This document shows, one piece after another, positions 7,765 to 17,924 of a DNA stretch of 33,540 nt. The DNA is from an uncultured Bacilli bacterium. GTDB lineage: Bacteria > Bacillota_I > Bacilli_A > RF39 > UBA660. The stretch's first letter is position 1; every line of letters starts with the position of its first letter. Below the pieces are notes generated by a model. It was not told the origin of the DNA. It saw only the letters and a list, made by a program, of their open reading frames with translations, and did not search any database. The position numbers were made by a program, and so were the translations under genes. The stretch is from positions 1 through 33,540 of the forward strand of contig CALVJN010000017.1 of the NCBI GenBank assembly GCA_944332205.1, given 5' to 3'.

Positions 7765-8049
7765 ATGGATACAAAGTATTTAGAAATTATAAAAGCACCA
7801 ATAGTTACTGAAAAAAGTTCAAAACTTGCTCAAGAAGAAAGCAAATATGTGTTTAAAGTAGATTCAAAAGCTACTAAAACAGAAATTAAAAATGCTATTG
7901 AGAAAATTTTTAAAGTTAAAGTAGAAGAAATTTCTACAATGAATATTAAGCCTAAGAAAAGAAGAGTTGGACGTTATGCTGGTGTTAGCAATAGAGCTAA
8001 GAAGGCTATTGTTAAATTAGCTGATGGTCAAACTATTGATCTTGGCTAG
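7765..8049 (+). CDS. rplW: 50S ribosomal protein L23
   Basis: This 94-residue protein lies at the exit of the peptide tunnel, where trigger factor and SRP dock. The N-terminal [11 protein letters not shown] and the basic loop [20 protein letters not shown] mark the family. Its AGGAGGTG site lies inside the end of rplD and the start follows that stop after one base, which suggests coupling. Confidence 0.97.
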   Translation: MDTKYLEIIKAPIVTEKSSKLAQEESKYVFKVDSKATKTEIKNAIEKIFKVKVEEISTMNIKPKKRRVGRYAGVSNRAKKAIVKLADGQTIDLG

Positions 8050-8063
8050 AAGGAGGATTACTT

Positions 8064-8891
8064 ATGGCAATTAGAAATTATCAACCAACTACTAATGCGA
8101 GACGTAAGATGAGTTCTTTAGTTAACGAAGAAATTACTACGGATACTCCTGAAAAAAGCTTGCTAGTTAGTTTAAATAAGAATGGTGGTCGTAACAATCA
8201 AGGTAAAATTACTGTTAGACATCATGGTGGTGGTGTTAAAAGAAAATATAGGATAATTGATTTTAAAAGAAATAAAAAGGATATTATTGGTAAAGTAGCT
8301 ACTATTGAATATGATCCAAATAGAAGCGCCAATATTGCTTTAATCAATTATGTTGATGGAGAAAAAAGATATATTATTGCACCAAAAGATTTAAAAGTTG
8401 GTATGGAAGTTATTTCATCTGATAATGCTGATATTAAAGTTGGTAATGCACTTCCTTTAGTTAATATTCCAGTTGGTACTGTTGTTCATAATATTGAGCT
8501 TAAACCTGGTAAAGGTGGAGAACTTGCTAGAAGTGCAGGATCTAGTGCTCAAATATTAGGTAGAGAAGGAAATTATGTTATGCTTCGTTTATCTAGTGGT
8601 GAACAAAGAATGGTTTTGGGAACTTGTTATGCAACTGTTGGTGTTGTTGGTAATGAAGATTATGAATTAGTTAAGCTTGGTAAGGCTGGAAGAAAACGTC
8701 ATTTAGGTATCAAACCTACAGTACGTGGTTCTGTTATGAACCCTAATGATCACCCACATGGTGGTGGAGAAGGTCGCGCTCCTGTTGGTCGTAAAGGACC
8801 AGTTACACCTTGGGGTAAACCAGCATTAGGTTATAAAACTAGAAAGAAAAAAGCATCAGATAAATTAATTGTGCGTCGTCGCAGTAAGTAG
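8064..8891 (+). CDS. rplB: 50S ribosomal protein L2
   Basis: This 275-residue 23S rRNA-binding protein is needed for subunit joining and peptidyl-transferase assembly. Signatures are [16 protein letters not shown] (about residues 52-67), the SH3-like middle, and the conserved C-terminal [15 protein letters not shown] that contains the functionally important His. The basic tail [17 protein letters not shown] is complete. AGGAGG precedes the ATG. Confidence 0.98.
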   Translation: MAIRNYQPTTNARRKMSSLVNEEITTDTPEKSLLVSLNKNGGRNNQGKITVRHHGGGVKRKYRIIDFKRNKKDIIGKVATIEYDPNRSANIALINYVDGEKRYIIAPKDLKVGMEVISSDNADIKVGNALPLVNIPVGTVVHNIELKPGKGGELARSAGSSAQILGREGNYVMLRLSSGEQRMVLGTCYATVGVVGNEDYELVKLGKAGRKRHLGIKPTVRGSVMNPNDHPHGGGEGRAPVGRKGPVTPWGKPALGYKTRKKKASDKLIVRRRSK

Positions 8892-8905
8892 GAAGGAGAT
8901 TATTT

Positions 8906-9175
8906 ATGGCAAGAAGTCTTAAAAAAGGTCCTTATGTATTTGAAAGATTATTAAATAAAGTAAGAGAACTAAATAAAAGTGGAAAAAAAGAAGTTATTAA
9001 AACTTGGTCACGCCGTTCTACAATATATCCTGACTTTATAGGACATACATTTGCAGTTCATAACGGTAAAGAATTTATTCCAGTTTATGTTACAGAAGAT
9101 ATGGTGGGACATAAGCTTGGAGAATTTGCCTTAACTCGTAAATTTGGTGGTCATGGCGAAGACAAAAATAAATAA
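8906..9175 (+). CDS. rpsS: 30S ribosomal protein S19
   Basis: This 89-residue small-subunit head protein contacts S13 and the A-site region. [10 protein letters not shown] at the N-terminus and the central block [20 protein letters not shown] are diagnostic. GGAAGGAG overlaps the end of rplB. Its TAA ends at 9175, 17 bases before the chosen start of rplV. Confidence 0.98.
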   Translation: MARSLKKGPYVFERLLNKVRELNKSGKKEVIKTWSRRSTIYPDFIGHTFAVHNGKEFIPVYVTEDMVGHKLGEFALTRKFGGHGEDKNK

Positions 9176-9192
9176 TGACTAGGAGGGAAAAT

Positions 9193-9525
9193 ATGGAAGC
9201 TAAAGCAATTGCAAAATCTCTTAGAATATCACCTATTAAAGCAAGACTTGTTATTGATTTAATACGTGGTAAAGATGTTAGTGTTGCATTAAATATATTA
9301 AATAATAGAAATAAACAATCTAGTAAACTTATTTTTAAAGTTTTAAATTCAGCTATAGCAAATGCTGTTAATAACTTTAAGTTAGATGAGAATAAGCTAT
9401 ATGTTAAAGAAGCTAGAGTAGATGCTGGTCCTGTTATGAAAAGGCATATGTTTGATTCAAGAAGTCATATAGGACATAAAGATAGAAGAACTAGTCACAT
9501 TGTTATAGTTGTGGCTGAAAAATAA
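9193..9525 (+). CDS. rplV: 50S ribosomal protein L22
   Basis: This 110-residue protein has a beta-hairpin lining the exit tunnel. The start is the ATG at 9193 because AGGAGGG is centred about 10 bases upstream. An in-frame ATG at 9175 overlaps the rpsS stop and lies before that site, so it is rejected. RISPIKARLVIDLIRGK at the N-terminus and DAGPVMKRHMFDSRSH in the hairpin region are typical. Confidence 0.97.
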   Translation: MEAKAIAKSLRISPIKARLVIDLIRGKDVSVALNILNNRNKQSSKLIFKVLNSAIANAVNNFKLDENKLYVKEARVDAGPVMKRHMFDSRSHIGHKDRRTSHIVIVVAEK

Positions 9526-9543
9526 TCTTATAAGGAGGTTAAT

Positions 9544-10197
9544 ATGGGACAAAAAGTTAGTCCAGTTGGACTTAGAATTGGAATTAACAGAAGTTGGGAA
9601 GCTAATTGGTATGCTAACAAAAAAGATTTTAGTAAGTATTTAGAGAATGACTTGAAGATTCGTAAATTCCTAGAGAAAAAATTAAAAGACGCTGGTGTTA
9701 GTTCTATAGAGATTGAAAGAAATACAAAAAGATGTGAAGTTATAATTCATACTTCTAAGCCTGGTGTTATTATTGGTAAAGGTGGAGAAGAAATTGAAAA
9801 TTTAAAAAGAGAAATTTCTAAATTGGTTAGTGAAGATGTTCAAATTTCAATTGTAGACATTAAAAAACCTGATTTAGATGCTACTCTTGTTGCTAATAGC
9901 ATTGCAGCCCAAATTGAAAATCGTGCATCTTTCAGAATGGCTCAAAAGAAAGCTATTAGAAATGTTATGAAAGCTGGAGCTAAAGGAGTTAAGACTTTGG
10001 TTTCTGGTAGATTAAATGGTGCAGATATTGCGCGTAGTGAAGGATATTCTGAAGGAACAATTCCATTGCATACTTTAAGAGCTAATGTTGATTATGCTGT
10101 TAGTGAAGCAGATACTACTTTTGGTAAAATTGGTGTTAAAGTATGGATTTATAAAGGAGAAATTCTTCAAGATAAAAAGGCTAAAGGAGGTAATTAA
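9544..10197 (+). CDS. rpsC: 30S ribosomal protein S3
   Basis: This 217-residue protein at the mRNA entry tunnel contributes to helicase activity and decoding. It begins [20 protein letters not shown]. It contains a type II KH domain with the GxxG loop [11 protein letters not shown] at about residues 76-86 and ends with [11 protein letters not shown]. Length is normal. AAGGAGG precedes the ATG. rplP starts two bases after its stop. Confidence 0.98.
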   Translation: MGQKVSPVGLRIGINRSWEANWYANKKDFSKYLENDLKIRKFLEKKLKDAGVSSIEIERNTKRCEVIIHTSKPGVIIGKGGEEIENLKREISKLVSEDVQISIVDIKKPDLDATLVANSIAAQIENRASFRMAQKKAIRNVMKAGAKGVKTLVSGRLNGADIARSEGYSEGTIPLHTLRANVDYAVSEADTTFGKIGVKVWIYKGEILQDKKAKGGN

Positions 10198-10199
10198 TT

Positions 10200-10631
10200 A
10201 TGTTAATACCATCAAGAACTAAATATCGTCGTGTACATAGATTACCTTATGAAGGTCGTTCAAAAGGTAATACTGAATTGCACAATGGGCAATATGGTTT
10301 AATGGCAGTAGAAGGTGCTTGGATTACTGCTAATCAAATCGAAGCAGCACGTGTTGCTATGACGCGTTATATGAAACGTGGTGGAAAAGTGTTTATTAAT
10401 ATTTTTCCACATATGCCTTTAACTAAAAAACCACTTGGTACTCGTCAAGGAAAAGGTAAAGGTAATGTAGAAGCTTGGGTAGCTGTAGTTAAATCTGGTA
10501 AAATTATGTTTGAAATATCAGATGTTACTGAAGATGTTGCAAGAGAAGCACTACGACTTGCATCACATAAACTACCAATCAAGACTAAATTTGTAAGTAA
10601 GGAAAATGGTGGTGATATAAATGAAGGTTAA
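10200..10631 (+). CDS. rplP: 50S ribosomal protein L16
   Basis: This 143-residue protein is needed for A-site tRNA accommodation. [14 protein letters not shown] at the N-terminus and [20 protein letters not shown] at about residues 66-85 are diagnostic. AAGGAGG lies in the end of rpsC. The last 11 bases overlap the start of rpmC, the largest overlap in the cluster, indicating coupled translation. Confidence 0.98.
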   Translation: MLIPSRTKYRRVHRLPYEGRSKGNTELHNGQYGLMAVEGAWITANQIEAARVAMTRYMKRGGKVFINIFPHMPLTKKPLGTRQGKGKGNVEAWVAVVKSGKIMFEISDVTEDVAREALRLASHKLPIKTKFVSKENGGDINEG

Positions 10632-10821
10632 TGAAATTAGAAATCTAACCACTGAAGAAATTATTGCTAAAATCAAAGAAACAAAGGAAGAATTATTTAA
10701 TTTACGTTTTCAACAAGCAACTGGTAATTTAGAAAAACCTTCAAGAATCAGAGAATTAAGGCATCTTGTTGCAAGACTTAAGACAGTACTTCGTGAAAGA
10801 GAATTAAATGAGACTGAGTAG
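10621..10821 (+). CDS. rpmC: 50S ribosomal protein L29
   Basis: This 66-residue two-helix protein sits near the exit tunnel and interacts with L23. Family features are [14 protein letters not shown], the [19 protein letters not shown] core and an Arg-rich C-terminal helix. The ATG lies inside rplP, with GGTGGTGAT as a plausible binding site upstream. The stop codon is followed directly by the rpsQ binding site. Confidence 0.96.
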   Translation: MKVNEIRNLTTEEIIAKIKETKEELFNLRFQQATGNLEKPSRIRELRHLVARLKTVLRERELNETE

Positions 10822-10829
10822 GAGGGTAT

Positions 10830-11087
10830 ATGGAAAAGACAAATAGAGAATTAGTTGGAAAAGTTGTAAGTTCTGTAAATAATAAGACAATAACTGTATT
10901 AGTTGAAACTTATAAAAAGCACCCATTATATGGTAAAAGAGTTAAGTCTTCAAAGAAATATGCAGTGCATGATGAAAGCAATAAAGCAAAAGTAGGAGAT
11001 GTAGTTAGAATCGTTGAAACTAAGCCGATATCTAAAACTAAGAGATTCTACTTAAAAGAAATAGTAAAGGAAGCAGTTATTTTATAA
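10830..11087 (+). CDS. rpsQ: 30S ribosomal protein S17
   Basis: This 85-residue OB-fold protein is an early 16S rRNA binder. Signatures are [29 protein letters not shown] and [13 protein letters not shown]. Its AGGAGGG site overlaps the rpmC stop codon (TAGGAGGG), so expression should be coupled to rpmC. Length is typical. Confidence 0.97.
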   Translation: MEKTNRELVGKVVSSVNNKTITVLVETYKKHPLYGKRVKSSKKYAVHDESNKAKVGDVVRIVETKPISKTKRFYLKEIVKEAVIL

Positions 11088-11111
11088 CTCTTAGGTGAAG
11101 GAGGATTAATT

Positions 11112-11480
11112 ATGATTCAACAAGAAAGTCGTTTAAAAGTTGCTGACAATTCAGGTGCTAGAGAATTATTGGTAATTAGAGTACTTGGTGGAAGCAAGGT
11201 TAAAACTGGTAATATCGGTGACATAGTTGTTGGTACAATTAAAAATGCCACACCTAATGGAACTGTAAAAAAAGGAAAAGTTGTTAAAGCTGTAATTGTT
11301 AGAACAACATTTGGATTAAGAAGAGAAGATGGATCTTATATTAAATTTGATGATAATGCTTGCGTTATTATTAAAGATGATAGGAGTCCAGTAGGAACTC
11401 GTATTTTTGGCCCTGTAGCTAGAGAACTTCGTGATAAAGATTTTATGAAGATTGTATCACTAGCTAAGGAAGTACTATAG
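11112..11480 (+). CDS. rplN: 50S ribosomal protein L14
   Basis: This 122-residue protein forms an inter-subunit bridge with 16S r[23 protein letters not shown] at the N-terminus and the [11 protein letters not shown] block near residue 97 are diagnostic, and length is the usual 122. GAAGGAGG precedes the ATG. It is the first gene of the spc part of the cluster; no separate promoter is obvious in the 24-base gap. Confidence 0.98.
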   Translation: MIQQESRLKVADNSGARELLVIRVLGGSKVKTGNIGDIVVGTIKNATPNGTVKKGKVVKAVIVRTTFGLRREDGSYIKFDDNACVIIKDDRSPVGTRIFGPVARELRDKDFMKIVSLAKEVL

Positions 11481-11489
11481 GAGGATATT

Positions 11490-11795
11490 ATGAACTTAAA
11501 AGTAGGAGATAAAGTTATAGTAATTGCTGGATCTAGTAAAGGTAAAGAAGGTAAAATTACAAAAGTTTTAAGAGCTGAAAATAGAGTTATAGTTGAAGGA
11601 TGCAATATAGTAAAAAAACATAAAAAAGGTAATGGGCAAGAAACAGGAGGTATTCTTGAAATTGAAGCTCCAATTCATGCTTCTAACGTTATGATTATTG
11701 ACCCTAAAACTAAGAAAAGAACTAGAATAGGGCATACTATAGAAAATGATAAGAAAGTTAGAGTAGCTAAGAAATCTAACGAGAAGATTGATTAG
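11490..11795 (+). CDS. rplX: 50S ribosomal protein L24
   Basis: This 101-residue assembly-initiator protein binds the 5' end of 23S rRNA. The KOW motif [20 protein letters not shown] starts at residue 4, and [18 protein letters not shown] follows. TAGGAGG overlaps the rplN stop, coupling the two genes. Confidence 0.97.
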   Translation: MNLKVGDKVIVIAGSSKGKEGKITKVLRAENRVIVEGCNIVKKHKKGNGQETGGILEIEAPIHASNVMIIDPKTKKRTRIGHTIENDKKVRVAKKSNEKID

Positions 11796-11814
11796 TGAAA
11801 GGAGGGATTAATTT

Positions 11815-12354
11815 ATGAACCGCCTAAAAGAAAAATATTTAAATGAAATCGTTCCAAGTTTAATGAAAAAGCATAATTATAAAACTGTTATGGAAGTTCC
11901 TAAGTTAGAGAAAATTGTTATTAATATGGGTGTTGGTGATGCTACTGGTAATTCTAAATTATTAGATGCAGCAGTAAAAGATCTTGAAGTTATTTCAGGA
12001 CAAAAACCAGTTGTTACAAAAGCAAAAAAGTCTATTGCTGGATTTAAAGTAAGAGAAGGACATTCAATTGGTTGTAAAGTTACTTTAAGAGGAGATAATA
12101 TGTATAACTTTATGGATAAGTTAGTTTCAATCGGTCTACCTCGTGTTCGTGATTTTAGAGGTGTTTCACCTAAAGCTTTTGATGGTAGAGGTAATTACAC
12201 TTTAGGAATTAAGGAACAATTAATATTTTCAGAAATAGAATATGATAATGTTGTTAAAGTACGTGGAATGGATATTGTATTTGTAACAACTGCAAAATCT
12301 AATGAAGAAGCTTATGATTTATTAAGTGAACTTGGAATTCCATTTAGAAAGTAA
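11815..12354 (+). CDS. rplE: 50S ribosomal protein L5
   Basis: This 179-residue protein binds 5S rRNA and contacts P-site t[16 protein letters not shown] (about residues 31-43), [20 protein letters not shown] and [12 protein letters not shown] are family signatures. Length is the usual 179-180. AAAGGAGGG precedes the ATG. Confidence 0.98.
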   Translation: MNRLKEKYLNEIVPSLMKKHNYKTVMEVPKLEKIVINMGVGDATGNSKLLDAAVKDLEVISGQKPVVTKAKKSIAGFKVREGHSIGCKVTLRGDNMYNFMDKLVSIGLPRVRDFRGVSPKAFDGRGNYTLGIKEQLIFSEIEYDNVVKVRGMDIVFVTTAKSNEEAYDLLSELGIPFRK

Positions 12355-12368
12355 TTGGAGGGTAAATA

Positions 12369-12554
12369 ATGGCAAAAAAAAGTATGATTGTTAAAGCTAA
12401 TAAAAAGCAAAAGTTTAAAGTGCGTGAATATACTCGTTGTAAAAGATGCGGTAGACCTCATGCAGTTATGAGTAAATTTGGAATATGCCGTATTTGCTTT
12501 AGAGAATTAGCTTATAAAGGACAAATACCAGGAATTAAGAAATCAAGCTGGTAA
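12369..12554 (+). CDS. rpsZ: 30S ribosomal protein S14, zinc-binding type
   Basis: This 61-residue S14 is of the short type with a zinc ribbon formed by Cys24, Cys27, Cys40 and Cys43 (CKRCGR and CRICFREL). This form is typical of Gram-positive bacteria at this place in the cluster. Because it needs zinc, many Firmicutes also keep a Cys-free copy elsewhere; none is in the window. GGAGGG precedes the ATG. Confidence 0.97.
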   Translation: MAKKSMIVKANKKQKFKVREYTRCKRCGRPHAVMSKFGICRICFRELAYKGQIPGIKKSSW

Positions 12555-12574
12555 TTGGGAAGGAGGATTTTATT

Positions 12575-12976
12575 ATGGCTGTAGTAACTGATACAATTGC
12601 AGATATGTTAACACGTATTCGTAATGCAAATTCAATGGGTTATGCTGAAGTAACCATTCCTGCTTCTAAATTAAAAATAGAAATGGCAAAAATTTTAAAA
12701 GAAGAAGGATTTATTAAAGACTATAAAGTTTCTAGTGAAAATGTTCAAAAGACTATTGAATTGACACTTAAATATGGAAATAAAAAAGAAAGAGTAATTA
12801 CTGGATTGAAGCGTATTTCTAAACCAGGATTAAGAGTTTATGCTAAGAGTGATGAAGTGCCAAAAGTATTGAATGGATTAGGAATAGCAATTATTTCTAC
12901 ATCAAAAGGTATTATGACAGACAAAGAAGCTCGTAAACAAAATCTTGGTGGAGAAGTTTTAGCTTATATTTGGTAG
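12575..12976 (+). CDS. rpsH: 30S ribosomal protein S8
   Basis: This 133-residue protein of the central 16S domain is the feedback regulator of the spc operon in E. coli. [17 protein letters not shown] at the N-terminus, [13 protein letters not shown], and the C-terminal [19 protein letters not shown] are diagnostic. GAAGGAGG precedes the ATG. Whether it autoregulates here is not visible. Confidence 0.98.
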   Translation: MAVVTDTIADMLTRIRNANSMGYAEVTIPASKLKIEMAKILKEEGFIKDYKVSSENVQKTIELTLKYGNKKERVITGLKRISKPGLRVYAKSDEVPKVLNGLGIAIISTSKGIMTDKEARKQNLGGEVLAYIW

Positions 12977-13000
12977 TCTATAAAGTAAGGAGGCCTTGAA

Positions 13001-13531
13001 ATGAGTCGTATAGGAAATAGAAAAATTGAAATACCTAGTGGTGTTACAATTACTGAAGAAAATGGAATGGTAAAAGTTATTGGACCTAAGGGTGAACTTA
13101 CTACTAGTTTAGTAAATGGTATTACTGTTAATATAGATAATAATACAATAGAAGTTTTAAGAAATAATGATAATTTTAAATCAATGCATGGGACAATTAA
13201 TGCTAATATCAATAATATGATATTGGGTGTTACTAAAGGTTTTGAAAAAGCTTTGGAAATTGTTGGTGTAGGTTATCGTTTTTCACAAAAAGGAAACGTA
13301 CTAGTTATTAGTGCTGGATATTCTCATCCAGTTGAAATGCAAATTCCTGATGGTATTACAATTGAATTACCAAGTAATACGGAACTTACTATAAGAGGTA
13401 TTGATAAAGAAAAAGTTGGAGAATTTGCAGCAAATGTTAGAAAAGTTAGACAACCTGAACCTTATAAAGGAAAAGGTATTCGTTATAAAGACGAACACAT
13501 TATTCGTAAGGAAGGTAAGAAAGCTGCTTAA
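13001..13531 (+). CDS. rplF: 50S ribosomal protein L6
   Basis: This 176-residue protein lies near the elongation-factor binding site. It has two repeated alpha/beta domains. The start MSRIGNRKIEIPSGV and the C-terminal QPEPYKGKGIRYKDEHI block are diagnostic. AAGGAGG precedes the ATG. Length is normal. Confidence 0.98.
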   Translation: MSRIGNRKIEIPSGVTITEENGMVKVIGPKGELTTSLVNGITVNIDNNTIEVLRNNDNFKSMHGTINANINNMILGVTKGFEKALEIVGVGYRFSQKGNVLVISAGYSHPVEMQIPDGITIELPSNTELTIRGIDKEKVGEFAANVRKVRQPEPYKGKGIRYKDEHIIRKEGKKAA

Positions 13532-13556
13532 AATTTAAGATAAGGAGAAGTTACTT

Positions 13557-13919
13557 ATGATTAAGAAAGAATCAAGAAATGCTATGCGTGTTGAAAGACA
13601 CAAAAGAGTAAGAAAAGATGTACATGGTACAAGTGCTGTTCCAAGACTTAATGTGTTTAGATCAAATTCAAATATTTTTGCACAAATTATAGATGATGAG
13701 TCTGGTACTACAATAGTTAGTGCTTCATCACTTGACAAAGATCTAAAATTAACTAATGGAAGTAATGTAGAAGCTGCAAGTAAAGTTGGTGCAAAAATTG
13801 CAGAAGAAGCAAAAAAAGCAAATATTAAAAAAATAGTGTTTGATAGAGGTGGATATCTTTATCATGGACGTGTTAAGGCTTTAGCTGAAGCAGCACGTGA
13901 AAATGGTTTAGAATTCTAG
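13557..13919 (+). CDS. rplR: 50S ribosomal protein L18
   Basis: This 120-residue protein carries 5S rRNA into the large subunit with L5. [19 protein letters not shown], and [20 protein letters not shown] near the C-terminus, are family signatures; the basic N-terminus binds 5S rRNA. AAGGAG precedes the ATG. A 14-base gap with AAGGAGGG leads to rpsE. Confidence 0.97.
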   Translation: MIKKESRNAMRVERHKRVRKDVHGTSAVPRLNVFRSNSNIFAQIIDDESGTTIVSASSLDKDLKLTNGSNVEAASKVGAKIAEEAKKANIKKIVFDRGGYLYHGRVKALAEAARENGLEF

Positions 13920-13933
13920 AAGGAGGGTAATTT

Positions 13934-14443
13934 ATGCAAAATAAAAATAGTGACCCAAAAGCAAAGACTTTAGAAGAACAAGTTGTTGAAATTAAGAGCG
14001 TTGTTAAAGTTAATAAAGGTGGTAGACAAAGAAGATTTTCTGCTACTGTTGTTGTTGGGGATAGACATGGTCAAGTTGGACTAGGAATGGGAAAAGCAAA
14101 TGAAGTACCGGATGCTATAAAGAAAGCTATTCAAGATGCTAACAAAAATTTAATTAAAGTACCTTTAACTGAAGATAGAACAATTGCTTATGAAGTTGTA
14201 GGAACAAGAGGAGCTGCTAAAGTTTTATTGAAACCAGCTTCTGCTGGTACAGGTGTTGTTGCCGGTGGTGCTGTAAGAGCTGTTCTTGAACTTGCTGGTA
14301 TTCGTGATATTCTATCTAAGTCACTTGGAGCTAGAACTAAAAATAACATGGCTAATGCTACACTTGATGCTTTAAAACAAATTAAAACACCTGAACATAT
14401 TGCTAAATTAAGAGGAAAAACAGTAGAGGAGATTTTAGGATAA
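13934..14443 (+). CDS. rpsE: 30S ribosomal protein S5
   Basis: This 169-residue protein is needed for decoding accuracy and mRNA unwinding. The double-stranded RNA-binding part holds [20 protein letters not shown], and the C-terminal fold has [20 protein letters not shown]. The usual TIPHEV signature reads TIAYEV here, a small divergence. Its TAA shares one base with the ATG of rplO. In most bacteria rpmD lies between these two genes, and here it does not. Confidence 0.97.
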   Translation: MQNKNSDPKAKTLEEQVVEIKSVVKVNKGGRQRRFSATVVVGDRHGQVGLGMGKANEVPDAIKKAIQDANKNLIKVPLTEDRTIAYEVVGTRGAAKVLLKPASAGTGVVAGGAVRAVLELAGIRDILSKSLGARTKNNMANATLDALKQIKTPEHIAKLRGKTVEEILG

Positions 14444-14886
14444 TGAAGTTACATGAATTAGAAAAAAATATTGGTGCTACTCATAAAAGAAAAATAGTTG
14501 GTCGTGGTAGAGGTTCAGGTTTAGGAAAAACAAGTGGTAAAGGTCATAAAGGACAAAATGCTAGAAGTGGCGGAGGAGTAAGAGCTATATTTGAAGGTGG
14601 ACAAACACCATTATATAGGCGTCTTCCAAAAAGAGGATTTAATAATTATGAATTTGCAACTAAATATGCAGTTATTAATGTTAGTGATTTAAATAGATTT
14701 GAAGATGGTACTGTTGTATCTCCTGCTTTATTAAAAGAAGTAGGATTAGTAAAAAAACAACTTGATGGTATTAAAGTTTTAGGGAATGGAATTCTTGAAA
14801 AGAAATTAACTATTCAAGCTCATAAATTTTCAAAGACTGCACTAGAAAAAATAGAAGCGTCAGGAAGTAAATTTGAGGTGATGTAA
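14443..14886 (+). CDS. rplO: 50S ribosomal protein L15
   Basis: This 147-residue late-assembly protein has the Gly/Arg-rich N-terminal extension [20 protein letters not shown] that threads into 23S rRNA, then a globular domain. The ATG overlaps the rpsE stop (TAATG). GAGGAG lies upstream inside rpsE, so translation is probably coupled. Length is normal. Confidence 0.97.
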   Translation: MKLHELEKNIGATHKRKIVGRGRGSGLGKTSGKGHKGQNARSGGGVRAIFEGGQTPLYRRLPKRGFNNYEFATKYAVINVSDLNRFEDGTVVSPALLKEVGLVKKQLDGIKVLGNGILEKKLTIQAHKFSKTALEKIEASGSKFEVM

Positions 14887-14887
14887 T

Positions 14888-16153
14888 ATGTTTCAAAATT
14901 TGAAACAATTATTCGCGCCTACTAACAAAGATTTAAGAGTAAGAATATTATTTACATTGGGTGCGTTAGCATTGTTTATTATAGGGACATATATTCAAAT
15001 ACCGGGAACACCTAATTTAGATATGTCATCTACTGCTTTCGGTACATTAAATGCATTTACCGGGGGTGCAATGCAAAAGTTTTCAATATTTTCATTAGGT
15101 GTAATGCCATATATTACTGCATCAATTATTATGCAGCTATTACAAATGGATATAGTTCCTTATTTTAGTGAACTAAAAGATGAAGGGCCAACAGGTCGTC
15201 AAAAAATTAATAAAATAACTAGATATATGGGTATTATATTTGCATTTATTGAAGGTTTTGTTTTTGCTATAGCATTTTTAGGAGAAGGTAAAAGTACTAT
15301 AGATTATATGTATGTTGCTACAGTTATAACAGCGGGTACAGCATTCTTATTGTGGCTAGGGGATCAAATTACTCAGAAGGGGTTAGGCAATGGTATGTCA
15401 TTAATTATTATGGCTGGTATTATTGCTACGCTTCCTGCAATGTTTGTTACTGCTTTTGAAGAGCTTATATTAGCTGATACTTTCGCAATGGGTATTGGTA
15501 TTGCTATTTTTGTGGCTTTTGTAATAATATATTTTCTTGTTATAATTGGAGTAATTTTTATGCAAGAAGCAGAAAGAAGAATTCAAATCCAATATGCAAA
15601 TAAATCTACTAGTGTTTTTGGAGCTAATCAATCATATATGCCCATAAAAATTAATACAGCTGGAGTTGTACCGGTGATATTCGCTTCGAGTTTACTTACA
15701 ATACCAGCGGTTATTGCACAATTTGTAAATAATAATGGATTTTCTAATTTTGTTAGTAATTATTTGACATATACAAAACCAATAGGATTTGTTATATTTG
15801 TATTATTAATTTATTTCTTTGCATATTTTTATACATTTATACAATTAAGACCAGAAGAACTTGCAAAGAATTTAAAAAATAATGGTGGTTTTATTCCGGG
15901 AGTGAGACCTGGGAAAGACACTGAAAATTATATTTCGAAAGTATTATCGAGATTGACTGTTTTTGGTGCATTATTTTTAGTTATTATATCTGCACTACCA
16001 ATAATATTTTCTGCATTAACTGGTCTTTCTTCTTCGGTATCTGTTGGTGGTACTAGTTTACTTATCGTTGTTGGAGTTGCATTAGAGACATATAGACAAC
16101 TAGAAGGAAGTTTACTTACACGAAATTACAAAAAAGGATACAGTAGAAGATGA
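14888..16153 (+). CDS. secY: Protein translocase subunit SecY
   Basis: This 421-residue integral membrane protein forms the Sec channel for secreted and membrane proteins. About ten membrane segments can be followed. The plug region after IQIPGTP, SLGVMPYITASIIMQLL, the GLGNGMSLIIMAGI loop, and the cytoplasmic loop with PGVRPGKDTENYI are all family signatures. The start follows rplO after one base, with GAGGTGATG overlap. Its TGA overlaps the adk ATG by four bases. Confidence 0.98.
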   Translation: MFQNLKQLFAPTNKDLRVRILFTLGALALFIIGTYIQIPGTPNLDMSSTAFGTLNAFTGGAMQKFSIFSLGVMPYITASIIMQLLQMDIVPYFSELKDEGPTGRQKINKITRYMGIIFAFIEGFVFAIAFLGEGKSTIDYMYVATVITAGTAFLLWLGDQITQKGLGNGMSLIIMAGIIATLPAMFVTAFEELILADTFAMGIGIAIFVAFVIIYFLVIIGVIFMQEAERRIQIQYANKSTSVFGANQSYMPIKINTAGVVPVIFASSLLTIPAVIAQFVNNNGFSNFVSNYLTYTKPIGFVIFVLLIYFFAYFYTFIQLRPEELAKNLKNNGGFIPGVRPGKDTENYISKVLSRLTVFGALFLVIISALPIIFSALTGLSSSVSVGGTSLLIVVGVALETYRQLEGSLLTRNYKKGYSRR

Positions 16154-16818
16154 AGAATTTAGTATTATTAGCAGTACAAGGTGCAGGTAAAGGAACTTTA
16201 GCTAAAGCACTTAATGAAAAATATGGATATATTCATATTTCAACAGGTGATATTTTACGTGAAAGAGCTTCACTTGATGATGAGACCGGAAGAGAAATAA
16301 AAAAACTAATTGATAATGGTTTGTTTGTTTCAGACGAGTTGATTTTTAAAGCTATTGAAGATAAAATTAAAAATATTGGTAATTCTAAAGCATATATTAT
16401 GGATGGTTGTCCTAGAAATTTAGAACAAGCTAAAATGTATGATGCAATGGTAGAAAAATTAAATATAGATGGTGGTATTGTAATAAACATGACTATACCA
16501 AAAGAATTACTATTAAAAAGAATTACTGGTAGAAGAATGTGTAAAGATTGTGGAGCAATATACAATATTTACAATGAAAAATTGAAATCAAAAATTGATA
16601 ATATTTGTGATAAATGTGGTGGTTCATTATATCAAAGAGTAGATGATAATCCAGAGGCTCTTAAAACTAGAGTTGAAACTTATTTTAAAGTTACATCTCC
16701 AGTAATTGACTACTACAAGAATAAAGGAATTTTGTACGAAGTAGATTCTACAGATTCTGAAGAAACGCTTAAGTCTGTTGAAAATATATTGAAATCTCTA
16801 GGTGATAAAATTGATTAA
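16150..16818 (+). CDS. adk: Adenylate kinase, zinc-type lid, altered P-loop
   Basis: This 222-residue enzyme converts ATP and AMP to two ADP. The LID domain carries a zinc ribbon at Cys131, Cys134, Cys153 and Cys156, typical of Gram-positive enzymes. TGDILRE and the RITGRR block are present. Two normally invariant places differ: the P-loop reads AVQGAGKGT where GPPGAGKGT is usual (first Gly replaced by Ala8), and DGFPR reads DGCPR (Cys87). The catalytic Lys and Arg residues are kept, so activity is likely. The start overlaps the secY stop. Confidence 0.95.
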   Translation: MKNLVLLAVQGAGKGTLAKALNEKYGYIHISTGDILRERASLDDETGREIKKLIDNGLFVSDELIFKAIEDKIKNIGNSKAYIMDGCPRNLEQAKMYDAMVEKLNIDGGIVINMTIPKELLLKRITGRRMCKDCGAIYNIYNEKLKSKIDNICDKCGGSLYQRVDDNPEALKTRVETYFKVTSPVIDYYKNKGILYEVDSTDSEETLKSVENILKSLGDKID

Positions 16819-17557
16819 TATTAAGAGCAATCGTGAAATAGAATTTTTAAAGATTGCTGGTTCTATTGTTTATCAAACTCATCAATATTTGAAACCTTTT
16901 ATAAAAGAGGGAATAACTACTAAAGAACTCGACACTCTTGCTGAAAACTTTATTAGAAGTAAAGGAGCTATTCCTTCTTGTAAAGGATATCATGGATTTC
17001 CAGCAACTTTATGTACTAGCATAAACCAAGAAGTAGTTCATGGCATTCCAAGTAATAGAAAATTAAAAAATGGAGATATAATATCTATTGATATTTGTGT
17101 TTGTTATAAAGGTTATCATGGAGATTCAGCTTGGACATATAAAGTTGGAAATGTATCTAATGATGTTGAAGATTTATTAAAACATACTGAGGAAGCTTTA
17201 TATGAGGGTTTGAAAATGGTTAAACCAGGAAATAGGATTGGGGATATTTCAAATGCAATACAAAAAATTGCAGAAAAATATCATTTAGGAATTGTTAGAG
17301 AACTTTGTGGTCATGGTGTAGGTCATAATTTACATGAGGAACCTGATATTCCAAATTATGGTAGAGCACATACTGGTGCTTTGATTAAGGAAGGAATGGT
17401 ATTTGCTATTGAGCCAATGTTGAATTTGGGTGACGCAGATATTTGTATATTAGAAGATGGTTGGACAATAGAAAGTTATGATAACAGTCCATCTGCTCAT
17501 TTTGAGCATACTGTTTTAGTTACTAAAGATGGATATCAAATTTTGACAGGAGAGTGA
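16811..17557 (+). CDS. map: Type I methionine aminopeptidase
   Basis: This 248-residue enzyme removes the initiator Met from new proteins. The start chosen is TTG at 16811, overlapping the end of adk. It gives [17 protein letters not shown], the normal family N-terminus, and AGGTGAT lies just upstream; a GTG at 16802 is part of that site. The two-metal ligands Asp94, Asp105, His168, Glu201 and Glu232 plus His78 line up with E. coli at a constant offset of three. It stops in TGA just before infA. Confidence 0.96.
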   Translation: MINIKSNREIEFLKIAGSIVYQTHQYLKPFIKEGITTKELDTLAENFIRSKGAIPSCKGYHGFPATLCTSINQEVVHGIPSNRKLKNGDIISIDICVCYKGYHGDSAWTYKVGNVSNDVEDLLKHTEEALYEGLKMVKPGNRIGDISNAIQKIAEKYHLGIVRELCGHGVGHNLHEEPDIPNYGRAHTGALIKEGMVFAIEPMLNLGDADICILEDGWTIESYDNSPSAHFEHTVLVTKDGYQILTGE

Positions 17558-17561
17558 AAAA

Positions 17562-17780
17562 ATGGCAAAAGAAGATACAATCGAAATAGAAGGTAAAGTT
17601 CTAGAAATTATACCAGGTGGAAAGTTTAAAGTAGAACTTGAAAATGGTTACATTGTGGAAGCTCACGTTTCTGGTAAAATCCGAATGAATTACATTCGCA
17701 TCTTACCAGGAGATACCGTAATGTTAGAACTATCGCCTTATGATTTAACACGTGGGCGTATAACCTATAGAAAACCATAG
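17562..17780 (+). CDS. infA: Translation initiation factor IF-1
   Basis: This 72-residue single OB-fold protein binds the 30S A site during initiation. [33 protein letters not shown] and [15 protein letters not shown] are diagnostic, and length is standard. GGAGAG from the end of map serves as binding site. It lies between map and rpmJ as in other Firmicutes. Confidence 0.98.
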   Translation: MAKEDTIEIEGKVLEIIPGGKFKVELENGYIVEAHVSGKIRMNYIRILPGDTVMLELSPYDLTRGRITYRKP

Positions 17781-17789
17781 GAGGGATAA

Positions 17790-17906
<117 letters not shown>

Positions 17907-17924
17907 TGAAAGGGAGTGTAATTT

